DNA of 8,464 nucleotides, taken from Ignavibacteriales bacterium CG12_big_fil_rev_8_21_14_0_65_30_8. GTDB lineage: Bacteria; Bacteroidota; Ignavibacteria; Ignavibacteriales; Ignavibacteriaceae. The notes beneath the pieces are model-generated. The model was not told the origin of the DNA. It searched no databases and saw nothing but the letters and a program-made list of their open reading frames with translations. The position numbers and the translations under genes were made by a program. Shown in pieces: positions 1 to 6,054 of the stretch (position 1 is its first letter; each line of letters opens with the position of its first letter). The stretch covers positions 1 through 8,464 of the forward strand of contig PFGS01000060.1 of assembly GCA_002783525.1 (NCBI GenBank). The letters run 5' to 3'.

Positions 1-258
1 GGCTTCAATGTCTCTTTTAACATTTGTGGAATCATAATAAGATGTGCCTCTTGAAAAACCGGTAATGGAATGAACAAATTTCCAAAACCACCAAGGGCTT
101 TCTTGTGAGTAAATAACATAATTTAATTCTGACGCAGAATATTCTTCATTTCCTTCAAAGTCTACAGATTTTAATTCGTATTCTTCATTTACTTGTGCAT
201 AAACCTGCAAGTTTAAAAGAAGAAAAAGTGAAATTATTATATAGAAATATTTTTTCAT
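1..258 (-). CDS. Omp85/BamA-like outer-membrane protein, N-terminal part (partial)
   Basis: The first 86 codons of a gene run off the left edge; I translated them by hand from an ATG at 258. Residues 1-21 form a Sec signal peptide: a KK start, a hydrophobic stretch, then VYA before a likely cleavage at Gln22. From about residue 30 the sequence SVDFEGNEEYSASEL matches the first strand and helix of a POTRA domain (I-x-F-x-G-N-x-x-F-S). An aromatic insert follows (SPWWFWKF, residues 54-61), of a kind I associate with Omp85 proteins of Ignavibacteria-like bacteria. Omp85 proteins use periplasmic POTRA repeats and a C-terminal beta-barrel to insert outer-membrane proteins or export substrates. The barrel is outside this window, so BamA, TamA or another Omp85 subtype cannot be told apart. 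The gene starts 24 bases after the lipoprotein stop on the same strand and probably shares its transcript. No clear SD precedes the ATG. Confidence 0.72.
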   Translation of the reverse strand, partial: MKKYFYIIISLFLLLNLQVYAQVNEEYELKSVDFEGNEEYSASELNYVIYSQESPWWFWKFVHSITGFSRGTSYYDSTNVKRDIEA

Positions 259-282
259 TTATTTGTGAAGAGATATAAACAT

Positions 283-921
283 TTAAAAACTATTTTTGTC
301 TAGCTTTATATCCGTTGAACTTACATTAATATTCGGGAAATCTTTTTTGGCAATACTTAAAAAGAAATTTTTTATTTGTTCATTTTTAATATTATTAGAA
401 AGAAAAATTGTATCTACTTTTTTAGGCACAGATATTAAATGGGCGTAGTAAATTTCATTATCATTAAAATTTATAATATATGAAAACTGTTCACCACCCC
501 CACTTCCCAAATAATAATCCTTAGAATTGTAATAGATCAGCTCAAAATTAAAAAAAGGAAATTTTATTTTATTTGTAAGTGAATATTTTAAAGATCCTTC
601 AAGAATTTTTGTACTGTCTGTTAGGGTTAGATTAGATCCGTTTAGTTGCAGCAAATAAAATTTAATTCCTGATAATTCAGAATTATTTACATCTTTTGCA
701 GCAACTACTTCAAAAACACCATTATTGTTAAAGTTACCCTTTACTGTAAAACCAACATCATTACCTAAAACATTTTTTACTTTTTGAAGCAAATATTCTT
801 TTGATTCAAGTTTCTTTAATTCGTCTGCAGCATTAATTTTTTCTTTTTCTTTACTGCAGGCACTTATTATTATAAGCGAAATAAAAAGGATTTTAAGTAA
901 TATTTTATTATTTGATAACAA
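283..921 (-). CDS. Small lipoprotein of unknown function
   Basis: This encodes a 212-residue protein with a lipoprotein signal: a positively charged start, hydrophobic residues about 9-20, and the lipobox ISAC with lipidated Cys22. A charged linker (KEKEKIN) follows, so the mature protein is probably anchored in the envelope facing the periplasm or surface. Residues 61-75 (GNFNNNGVFEVVAAK) look like one FG-GAP/VCBS-type strand-loop motif (G-D-F-N-x-D-G-x-x-E-V), but one motif does not assign a fold or function. I recognise no family. The start is TTG at 921, supported by AGAGGA seven bases upstream; I see no suitable ATG before the signal peptide. The first 14 bases overlap the 3' end of the upstream transpeptidase-like gene, which suggests translational coupling. 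The Omp85-like gene follows 24 bases downstream. An envelope role linked to these neighbours is inference from context only. Confidence 0.75.
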   Translation of the reverse strand: MLSNNKILLKILFISLIIISACSKEKEKINAADELKKLESKEYLLQKVKNVLGNDVGFTVKGNFNNNGVFEVVAAKDVNNSELSGIKFYLLQLNGSNLTLTDSTKILEGSLKYSLTNKIKFPFFNFELIYYNSKDYYLGSGGGEQFSYIINFNDNEIYYAHLISVPKKVDTIFLSNNIKNEQIKNFFLSIAKKDFPNINVSSTDIKLDKNSF

Positions 922-1600
922 CTTTAGTTCCTCTTTTAACTACTGAATAGAGTTCATCAATATCTTCATCGCTTATTGCGATTGAACCGTCTGTCCAATT
1001 AAAAACAAAAGGTAAATTCTTAAAAATAAAATTTAGTTTTCCTGTTCCGTGAATTCCTATGTTACCACCAAGTCCCGTAATTAGTTGCGTACAATTGCTG
1101 TAATAATATTCATATTTAAGCTGGTCAAATTGCTCCTGATTTATTCTTCCTTTGCTTAATCCGTTCATTGCATCAGTAAGATTAGGGTAATTAATTTTAA
1201 AGAATTTATGATATTTGCTTACAGTATCAATTTTACAAATTTTGTATTCGCCAACAGGTGTAGCAAGATCACCAATTTTAGTTTTTGCAACTTTATTATT
1301 TTTTCCAAAAACTGCTCTGTAAGATTTTACAAATAAAGTATCTTCATAAATTGATAGTGAATAATTAGATCTATCAACAACAATATTTGGGTCATTAAAT
1401 TTTTTTATTCCCTTATTTGCCATATGTTCGTTTAAAGGAATTTCTCTAATGTTAGTAATAATTCCATATAAAATCATCCCAACTAAAAATAGAATAATAC
1501 CGCCACTTAAAAGAAATACATTAGCCCAAAGATTTTTATCAAATCTATTTGAATAAACTTCCTGATCTTTATGAGTCTTGTAAAATTTATAGTTAAACAT
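908..1600 (-). CDS. YkuD-type L,D-transpeptidase-like protein with Cys-to-Ser change
   Basis: This is a 230-residue protein. A short basic cytoplasmic segment and one transmembrane helix (about residues 28-49) are followed by a periplasmic YkuD domain (about 73-230). The domain shows the family pattern: a strand with repeated short beta elements (SLSIYEDTLFVKSYRAVFG, 81-99), TPVGEYKI (114-121), then IGIHGTG with the conserved His184, and a C-terminal TDGSIAISDEDIDELY followed by GTKVVI. Active YkuD enzymes crosslink peptidoglycan or attach proteins to it through a catalytic Cys in a [S/T]-x-G-C-[I/R] motif. Here that position is Ser206, encoded by TCA, two base changes from either Cys codon, so a single sequencing error is unlikely. 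The protein may be inactive, act as a serine variant, or have a binding role. ATG start at 1600 lacks a clear SD. It is probably the first gene of a leftward unit with the lipoprotein and Omp85-like genes. Confidence 0.82.
   Translation of the reverse strand: MFNYKFYKTHKDQEVYSNRFDKNLWANVFLLSGGIILFLVGMILYGIITNIREIPLNEHMANKGIKKFNDPNIVVDRSNYSLSIYEDTLFVKSYRAVFGKNNKVAKTKIGDLATPVGEYKICKIDTVSKYHKFFKINYPNLTDAMNGLSKGRINQEQFDQLKYEYYYSNCTQLITGLGGNIGIHGTGKLNFIFKNLPFVFNWTDGSIAISDEDIDELYSVVKRGTKVVIK
929..934 (-). promoter_or_regulatory. Shine-Dalgarno site for the lipoprotein TTG start
   Basis: AGAGGA on the minus strand sits seven bases before the TTG at 921. It lies inside the C-terminal coding sequence of the upstream gene. 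It decides the start, because the next in-frame candidates would cut into the signal peptide. Confidence 0.6.
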
Positions 1601-1683
1601 AATTAGATGATAAATCAGTTAGTTTTTAATATTCCCCTAAAAATTACTAATAAAGTTTTTAAAATGTGTTTTTAATTAAATTC

Positions 1684-1721
1684 AAAAAAAAACCCAATTT
1701 CTTTTAATAAGAAACCGGGTT
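1684..1721 (-). terminator. Intrinsic terminator after frr
   Basis: The minus-strand RNA can form a 13-pair stem (arms at 1721-1709 and 1703-1691) around the five-base loop at 1708-1704, followed by a run of U. Two pairs are G-U wobbles. Read on the plus strand these would be A-C mismatches, so the hairpin is much better formed in the leftward frr transcript. It lies 25 bases beyond the frr stop and separates the translation operon from the envelope cluster. Confidence 0.85.
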
Positions 1722-1746
1722 ATAATTAAAAAAAAACTAATGAATG

Positions 1747-2301
1747 TTAAACTTCCATTATTTCTTCTTCTTTTCTTTTAAGAATGTCATCCACTATTTT
1801 TGTGTGATCGTCAGTATATTTTTGTATATCATCTTCGGCATCTTTTAATTGATCTTCAGAGATCTTCTTTTCTCTCTCAATTCTCTTTAAATGATCGTTT
1901 GCATCTCTTCTAATATTTCTAATGGCAATTTTTGTTTCTTCACCAAAACTTTTAACTAGTTTAACAAGTTCTTTTCTTCTTTCTTCGTTTAAAGGTGGAA
2001 TAGGTATTCTAATATTTGTTCCGTCACTAACAGGGTTTAGCCCAATATTTGCTCCCATAATTGATTTGTCTATTGCTTGCACCATGTTCTTATCCCATGG
2101 AGTAATTGATAAAGTGTGCGCATCTAAAACAGAAAGATTTCCAACCTGATTTAATGGAGTCATGTTTCCGTAGTAATCTACTTTTATTCCATCCAGTAGG
2201 GCTGTTGTTGCCTTGCCTGTTCTAATTTTTACTATTTCACTTCTTAAGGTTTCAATTGATTTATCCATTCGCTCTCTTGCGTCTTTTTTTATAGTTTCCA
2301 T
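1747..2301 (-). CDS. frr: Ribosome recycling factor (RRF)
   Basis: This 184-residue protein has the usual RRF length and clear family sequence throughout. RRF works with EF-G in the cytoplasm to split the post-termination ribosome and release mRNA and tRNA. Visible signatures are the N-terminal three-helix-bundle segment with IRTGKA (26-31), the beta-domain DYYGNMTPLNQVGNLS (42-57) and ITPWD (66-70), and the hinge-region stretch NIRIPIPPLNEERRKEL (96-112). A long charged C-terminal helix completes the bundle. The more usual RTGRA is RTGKA here, a conservative change. The ATG at 2301 has GAGG five bases upstream. The gene follows pyrH by 43 bases and is the last gene before an intrinsic terminator. 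The pyrH-frr pairing is widely conserved in bacteria. Confidence 0.97.
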   Translation of the reverse strand: METIKKDARERMDKSIETLRSEIVKIRTGKATTALLDGIKVDYYGNMTPLNQVGNLSVLDAHTLSITPWDKNMVQAIDKSIMGANIGLNPVSDGTNIRIPIPPLNEERRKELVKLVKSFGEETKIAIRNIRRDANDHLKRIEREKKISEDQLKDAEDDIQKYTDDHTKIVDDILKRKEEEIMEV

Positions 2302-2344
2302 TTATGCCTCATAAAAATTATTTTCAAACATTTTCATTTTAATA

Positions 2345-3061
2345 TTAATGATTAACCATTGTACCTACTTGGTTACCCATTGCTAAATTAAACAAATTGT
2401 CAGGTTTATTCATATTAAAAACTACTATTGGAAGACTGTTTTCTCTGCATAAACTTATTGCCGTTAGGTCCATTACTTTTAAATTCTTTTTTAAAATATC
2501 CAGGTAAGAGATATTTTCAAACATTGATGCCTGCGGATTTGTCTCCGGATCTTCATTAAAAACTCCATCAACCCTTGTTCCTTTTATAATTACTTCAGCT
2601 TCAATTTCCACAGCTCTCAGTGAGGCAGCAGTATCAGTGCTAAAATAAGGGTGTCCGGTACCAGCACCAAATATTACAACTCTTCCTTTTTCTAAATGTC
2701 TTATTGCTCTTCTTCTTATATAAGGTTCAGCAATTTCATGCATTTGAATAGCGCTCATCAATCTTGAATAAACACCTTGATTTTCTATTGCGTTTTGCAA
2801 GGCAAGAGAATTGATAAGTGTTGCAAGCATACCCATTTGATCGCCCGTAACCCTGTCAATACCCTGATCGGTTGCACTTAAACCCCTGTAAATATTTCCG
2901 CCGCCGATAACAATTCCTAACTCAACTCCGGCATCGTGAACTTTTTTAATTTCTTGTGCAAAAAATTCTACTACATTATGGTCTATTCCAAATCCTTTTT
3001 TACCCATTAAGGATTCACCGCTTAATTTAAGCAGTATGCGTTTGTATTTTGGTTTTGTCAT
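2345..3061 (-). CDS. pyrH: Uridylate kinase (UMP kinase)
   Basis: This 238-residue protein belongs to the bacterial hexameric UMP kinase family (amino-acid kinase fold). It phosphorylates UMP to UDP with ATP in de novo pyrimidine nucleotide synthesis in the cytoplasm. Motifs in order are the N-terminal phosphate-binding LKLSGESL (11-18), the glycine-rich GGGNIYRG (53-60), DQMGMLATLIN (74-84), the UMP/ATP-site GAGTGHPYFSTDTAASLRA (132-150), and KGTRVDGVFNEDP (160-172). The C-terminal MDLTAISLCRENSLPIVVF is also typical. The length is standard and all expected elements are intact. The ATG at 3061 has only a weak purine-rich SD. A strong hairpin ends 29 bases before this ATG, between tsf and pyrH, so expression relative to the ribosomal genes may be attenuated or set by RNA processing. 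frr follows 43 bases downstream. Confidence 0.97.
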   Translation of the reverse strand: MTKPKYKRILLKLSGESLMGKKGFGIDHNVVEFFAQEIKKVHDAGVELGIVIGGGNIYRGLSATDQGIDRVTGDQMGMLATLINSLALQNAIENQGVYSRLMSAIQMHEIAEPYIRRRAIRHLEKGRVVIFGAGTGHPYFSTDTAASLRAVEIEAEVIIKGTRVDGVFNEDPETNPQASMFENISYLDILKKNLKVMDLTAISLCRENSLPIVVFNMNKPDNLFNLAMGNQVGTMVNH

Positions 3062-3088
3062 TTGTTATTCTTTTTCTTGTTTAAATAT

Positions 3089-3121
3089 AAAAAAAGGTCT
3101 TAATAAAATTAAGACCTTTTT
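3089..3121 (-). terminator. Perfect hairpin between tsf and pyrH (terminator or attenuator)
   Basis: A 12-bp perfect inverted repeat (arms 3091-3102 and 3110-3121) surrounds a seven-base loop. In the leftward RNA the second arm runs directly into a U-rich stretch, as in an intrinsic terminator. The arms also end in an A run and a T run, so the element could work in both directions. It begins seven bases past the tsf stop. Only 29 bases remain between it and the pyrH ATG, so it may reduce rather than fully stop transcription into pyrH-frr. Confidence 0.75.
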
Positions 3122-3128
3122 GAAAAGT

Positions 3129-3983
3129 TTATTTATTTTCATCACTTAGATGAAGACGATGAAAATGTACAATATTTACTTTGCTTTTATTTCGTGAGTT
3201 ATATTCCTCTATAAGTTTTCCTACAGATTTAGTATTGTCTTTAATAAATGCCTGCTCTATCAAACAATTTTCCTGATAGTATTTGTTTAACTTACCTGTG
3301 GTAATTTTATCCAAAATTTGTTCAGGTTTTCCTTCTTTTCTTGAAATTTCTTTATAGATCTCAATTTCTTTATCAACTATTTCTTTTGGAACTTCATCGC
3401 GTTTTACACAGATTGGTTTCATTGCCGCAATCTGCATTGCAATATCTCTTCCTAATTCATTCAGTTCATCTGTTGTTTCTTTAACATTACCCAATTTTAA
3501 TAAAACACCTAATTTTGCACCCATATGAACATAATCTATAAACATTCCGTTATCATCCTGTTCATTTACAAATCTGGAGATCTCAATTTTTTCACCAACC
3601 TTTCCCATTAAATCAGTTAATGAATTCTTTACTTTATCATCTTTTAAAAGAGTGTCTGTATTATCAGGTTTATCTGTATAGACTTTTTCTAATACTGAAT
3701 TTGCAAATGAGGTAAAGTCATTTCCTTTAGCAACAAAATCTGTTTCGCAATTAATTTCTAAAATAGTACCTGCTCTTTTATCATCTGATACCTTTGTAAG
3801 TACTAATCCTTCTGTTGCAGATTTTTCGGCTCTTTTGGCAGCAACGGAGGTGCCTTTTTTTCTTAACAATTCAATTGCTTTTTCCATGTCACCATTTGCT
3901 TCGGTTAATGCCTTTTTACAGTCCATCATACCGGCACCGGTTTTCTTTCTTAATTCATTTACTTGTGAGGCGGTTATACCCAT
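3129..3983 (-). CDS. tsf: Elongation factor Ts
   Basis: This 284-residue EF-Ts is the cytoplasmic exchange factor that releases GDP from EF-Tu during translation elongation. The N-terminal UBA-like domain is clear: residues 5-25 carry the LRKKTGAGMMDCKKAL signature, followed by NGDMEKAIELLRKKG (30-44). The core contains the EF-Tu contact motif TDFVAK (81-86, with Asp82 and Phe83). The later MQIAAMKP segment and the C-terminal LIEQAFIKD and SVGKLI motifs are also typical. The length is normal for full-size EF-Ts. The ATG at 3983 follows the rpsB stop by 12 bases, and its SD (AAGGGA) overlaps that stop codon, so translation is probably coupled to rpsB. rpsB-tsf is one of the most conserved bacterial gene pairs. 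A hairpin follows the stop almost at once. Confidence 0.97.
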   Translation of the reverse strand: MGITASQVNELRKKTGAGMMDCKKALTEANGDMEKAIELLRKKGTSVAAKRAEKSATEGLVLTKVSDDKRAGTILEINCETDFVAKGNDFTSFANSVLEKVYTDKPDNTDTLLKDDKVKNSLTDLMGKVGEKIEISRFVNEQDDNGMFIDYVHMGAKLGVLLKLGNVKETTDELNELGRDIAMQIAAMKPICVKRDEVPKEIVDKEIEIYKEISRKEGKPEQILDKITTGKLNKYYQENCLIEQAFIKDNTKSVGKLIEEYNSRNKSKVNIVHFHRLHLSDENK

Positions 3984-3995
3984 AATAATTTTCCC

Positions 3996-4994
3996 TTATT
4001 CTTTTTCTTCTTTATTTTCAGGTTCTTTCTTTTTTTCAGTTGTCTTTTTTGCTTTTGCTGAAGAAGATTTTTTAAGTTTTTTAGTCTTTGGTTTTTCTTC
4101 GGTAGTTTCTTTTTCTTCCGGTTCTTCTTTTTTTACCACTTCAGTTTTGCCTGATGCTGCTTGTTCATCTTTTTTAAGTTTTTCTAGATCTTCTTTTTCT
4201 TTAGCTGCTTTTTTAGCTGCATCTCTAGCTTTCTTTTCTTCGGCTTTTTTATCTTCTCTTTCTTTTCTTAATCTTTCTTGTTCGGCAGCTTCTTCTGCTT
4301 TCTTTTCTTTAGCAATATTATTTCCAGCCATTACTGCTTCGGAAACATAAGAAACTATCAATTCTACAGTTTTTACGGCATCGTCATTTGCTGGTATTGC
4401 ATAATCTACTTCATCAGGATCGCAGTTAGTATCAACAATTGCATAAACAGGAATGTTTAGTCTGTGAGCTTCTTTTATAGCTATTGATTCTTTTCTTATA
4501 TCAACCACAAAGATAGCACCCGGCATTCCATTCATAGATTCAACACCTTCAAGTACTTTTTTCAGTTTATCTCTTTCTCTTGTTCTGAACAATCTTTCTT
4601 TCTTTGTTATTTTATCAAACGTTCCGTCGGTTTCTTGTTTTTCAATTACATTTAATCTTTTAACACTTTTTCTTATTGTTGAAAAGTTTGTAAGCATTCC
4701 GCCTAGCCATCTTTCACTTACCCAATTAGCTTCGCATTTTCTGGCTTCGTTTTCAATAACTTTTTTTGCTTGTTTTTTAGTTCCGACAAAAAGAATTGAT
4801 TTACCCTCTGCTGCAATTTTGGATAAATTTTCAGCAGCCTCCGTTAATTTTTGTTGAGTTTTTGTTAAATCGATTATATGGATCCCGTTTCTTTCCATAA
4901 AAATATATGGCTTCATTTTTGGGTTCCAACGACGGGTTAAATGACCGAAATGTGCACCTGACTCAATTAATTGAGTTAATTCTAGTTTTTTCAT
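3996..4994 (-). CDS. rpsB: 30S ribosomal protein S2 with long Lys/Glu-rich tail
   Basis: Residues 1 to about 228 (of 332) are a normal S2, which binds the 30S head-body junction and is needed for loading S1-type functions at the mRNA exit side. Visible signatures are GAHFGHLTRRWNPKM (13-27), VGTKKQAK (70-77), ERWLGGMLTNF (94-104) and the FVVDIRKE / AIVDTNCDPDEVDY segments. I chose the ATG at 4994 because AGGA lies seven bases upstream and the S2 homology starts directly after it; an in-frame ATG at 5027 would add 11 unmatched residues. After the core comes a tail of about 103 residues made mostly of Lys, Glu and Ala, first likely a charged helix, then a low-complexity Lys/Pro/Thr-rich end. 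Such a tail is absent from E. coli S2. The gene follows rpsI by 103 bases, which include a small hairpin. Confidence 0.95.
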   Translation of the reverse strand: MKKLELTQLIESGAHFGHLTRRWNPKMKPYIFMERNGIHIIDLTKTQQKLTEAAENLSKIAAEGKSILFVGTKKQAKKVIENEARKCEANWVSERWLGGMLTNFSTIRKSVKRLNVIEKQETDGTFDKITKKERLFRTRERDKLKKVLEGVESMNGMPGAIFVVDIRKESIAIKEAHRLNIPVYAIVDTNCDPDEVDYAIPANDDAVKTVELIVSYVSEAVMAGNNIAKEKKAEEAAEQERLRKEREDKKAEEKKARDAAKKAAKEKEDLEKLKKDEQAASGKTEVVKKEEPEEKETTEEKPKTKKLKKSSSAKAKKTTEKKKEPENKEEKE

Positions 4995-5001
4995 GTATGT
5001 A

Positions 5002-5005
5002 TCCT
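5002..5005 (-). promoter_or_regulatory. Shine-Dalgarno site that sets the rpsB start
   Basis: AGGA on the minus strand is seven bases upstream of the ATG at 4994. The alternative in-frame ATG at 5027 has only an A-rich region before it. Together with where S2 homology begins, this favours 4994. Confidence 0.6.
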
Positions 5006-5039
5006 GTTTATCTTCTACTTTCTTCATCTTTACTTTTCA

Positions 5040-5055
5040 TCCCGTATTAGCGGGA
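5040..5055 (-). other. Small GC-rich hairpin in the rpsB leader
   Basis: TCCCG and CGGGA form a five-pair stem with a six-base loop in the 103-base gap between rpsI and rpsB. It stands out as the only GC-rich patch in an AT-rich spacer and ends 45 bases before the chosen rpsB start. It has no U run, so it is not an intrinsic terminator. It could be an S2 autoregulatory element or an RNA-processing site; the sequence alone does not decide. Confidence 0.4.
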
Positions 5056-5097
5056 CACAGGAAGTAAATCAGAAAGTATGAATGGTTAATAAATAAA

Positions 5098-5484
5098 TTA
5101 TCTTTTAGAAAATTGAAATTTCTTTCTAGCTTTTGGTTGTCCGTATTTTTTACGTTCAACCATTCTTGGATCTCTAGTTAATAATCCTTCTTGTTTTAAG
5201 TTAGTTCTAAACTCTGGATTAATATCTAATAATGCTCTTGCTATACCTAATCTTATTGCCTGTGCTTGTCCTGTTGGTCCTCCGCCTCTAACATTTACTT
5301 TAACATCGTATGTGCCTTCAGTTTGAGTAACTTTTAATGGCGTTAGAATATCTTGTCTGTAAAACATTTGTGGAAAAGCAACTTCAAATTTTTTACCATT
5401 TACAGTAACTTCGCCACTGCCGCTTTTTAGTATTACTCTTGCAACTGAAGTTTTTCTTCTTCCTAAATAAATCTGTTCTGCCAT
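5098..5484 (-). CDS. rpsI: 30S ribosomal protein S9
   Basis: This 128-residue S9 is complete and of standard length. S9 sits in the 30S head, and its C-terminal tail reaches the P-site tRNA anticodon stem. Recognisable parts are GRRKTSVARV (8-17), the family signature GGGPTGQAQAIRLGIARAL (67-85), and the basic C-terminus GQPKARKKFQFSKR, ending in the highly conserved SKR that contacts tRNA. The ATG at 5484 overlaps the rplM stop by one base (TAATG), with GGAG five bases upstream of it, so the two genes are translationally coupled. rplM-rpsI is a near-universal bacterial pair. Nothing unusual is seen in the protein. Confidence 0.97.
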   Translation of the reverse strand: MAEQIYLGRRKTSVARVILKSGSGEVTVNGKKFEVAFPQMFYRQDILTPLKVTQTEGTYDVKVNVRGGGPTGQAQAIRLGIARALLDINPEFRTNLKQEGLLTRDPRMVERKKYGQPKARKKFQFSKR

Positions 5485-5933
5485 TATTTCTCCGTTAAAC
5501 TAAGTGATTCGGGCATCTGAGCTTTATGAGGATGCTCTTCACCAACATAAACTTTTAATTTTTTTATTAATTGATTTCCTAATCTGTTTTTTGGTAACAT
5601 ACCTTTTACAGCATTTGTAATTATAAATTCAGGTTTTCTATCTTTCATTTCTGTATAGCTTAATGTCTTTCTTCCACCGGGGTAACCTGTGTGTCTGCTG
5701 TAAGTTTTAAGTTCTTGTCTTTTACCCGTTACTTTTATTTTATCAGCATTAATTACAACAACAAAATCACCTGTATCTGCATTAGGGCTAAATGTCGGTT
5801 TATTTTTACCTCTAATAATTGAAGCAACTTTGGTTGCCAGTCTTCCTAACACTTGATCTTTAGCATCTACTACATACCAATTTCTATCAGCGTTTTGTGT
5901 GCTAATAAATCTAGTCATCTTTTCCTGTTTCAA
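5484..5933 (-). CDS. rplM: 50S ribosomal protein L13
   Basis: L13 is an early-assembling 50S protein. This 149-residue version shows WYVVDAKDQVLGRLATKVA (19-37), the GKNKPTFSPNADTGDFVVV stretch (42-60), and the signature AVKGMLPKNRLGNQLIKKL (108-126) followed by KVYVGEEHPH. Two starts are possible. TTG at 5933 has a strong GGAGG seven bases upstream; ATG at 5918, five codons in, has AGGA only four bases upstream and begins nearer to the E. coli L13 start. I keep the TTG start because of the better SD, but the ATG is a real alternative (giving 144 residues). A sigma70-like promoter lies upstream, making this the first gene of the translation operon. rpsI follows with a one-base overlap. Confidence 0.95.
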   Translation of the reverse strand: MKQEKMTRFISTQNADRNWYVVDAKDQVLGRLATKVASIIRGKNKPTFSPNADTGDFVVVINADKIKVTGKRQELKTYSRHTGYPGGRKTLSYTEMKDRKPEFIITNAVKGMLPKNRLGNQLIKKLKVYVGEEHPHKAQMPESLSLTEK

Positions 5934-5940
5934 AATTTTT

Positions 5941-5945
5941 CCTCC
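5941..5945 (-). promoter_or_regulatory. Strong Shine-Dalgarno site before rplM
   Basis: GGAGG on the minus strand is seven bases upstream of the TTG at 5933 and 22 bases upstream of the alternative ATG at 5918, which is too far for that ATG. It therefore supports the TTG start. It lies within a small potential hairpin (TTTCC-GGA-GGAAA, 5950-5938) that could partly hide it. Confidence 0.55.
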
Positions 5946-5978
5946 GGAAACCTAAAATCGTTTTTAAATAAGAAATGA

Positions 5979-6007
5979 AAAATAACTCTAGTTGTTAAAA
6001 AAGTCAA
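5979..6007 (-). promoter_or_regulatory. Candidate sigma70-type promoter of the rplM operon
   Basis: On the minus strand TTGACT (6007-6002) matches the -35 consensus in five of six bases. After a 17-base spacer comes TATTTT (5984-5979), matching the -10 in four of six. The same -10 region reads TATTTTTC, close to the TAnnTTTG element described for Bacteroidota. It would give a leader of roughly 40 bases before the rplM TTG. It is found by inspection only. Confidence 0.5.
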
Positions 6008-6054
6008 GAAATGGATGAGCCTTTATTCATATTTTGAACATAATTTTAAGTGCT

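Noticed and set aside
1922..2149. Plus-strand open frame of 75 codons
   Set aside because: It lies wholly inside frr on the opposite strand and shows no SD or family resemblance.
3835..4350. Long plus-strand open frame, rich in Ser and Phe
   Set aside because: It is the antisense of the purine-rich S2 tail and the start of tsf. Its Ser/Phe-rich composition is what a reversed Lys/Glu-rich region gives, and the minus-strand genes are certain.
4278..4460. Plus-strand open frame of 60 codons
   Set aside because: It is antisense to the rpsB core and has no recognisable product.
4995..5027. Upstream in-frame ATG for rpsB adding 11 residues
   Set aside because: The added residues do not match S2, the SD before it is poor, and the ATG at 4994 has a good SD.
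5980..5996. Inverted repeat AATAAC/GTTGTT as a terminator after the DUF4412 gene
   Set aside because: In the leftward RNA it has a C-A mismatch and only short A/T-rich pairing, and it overlaps the better-supported rplM promoter.
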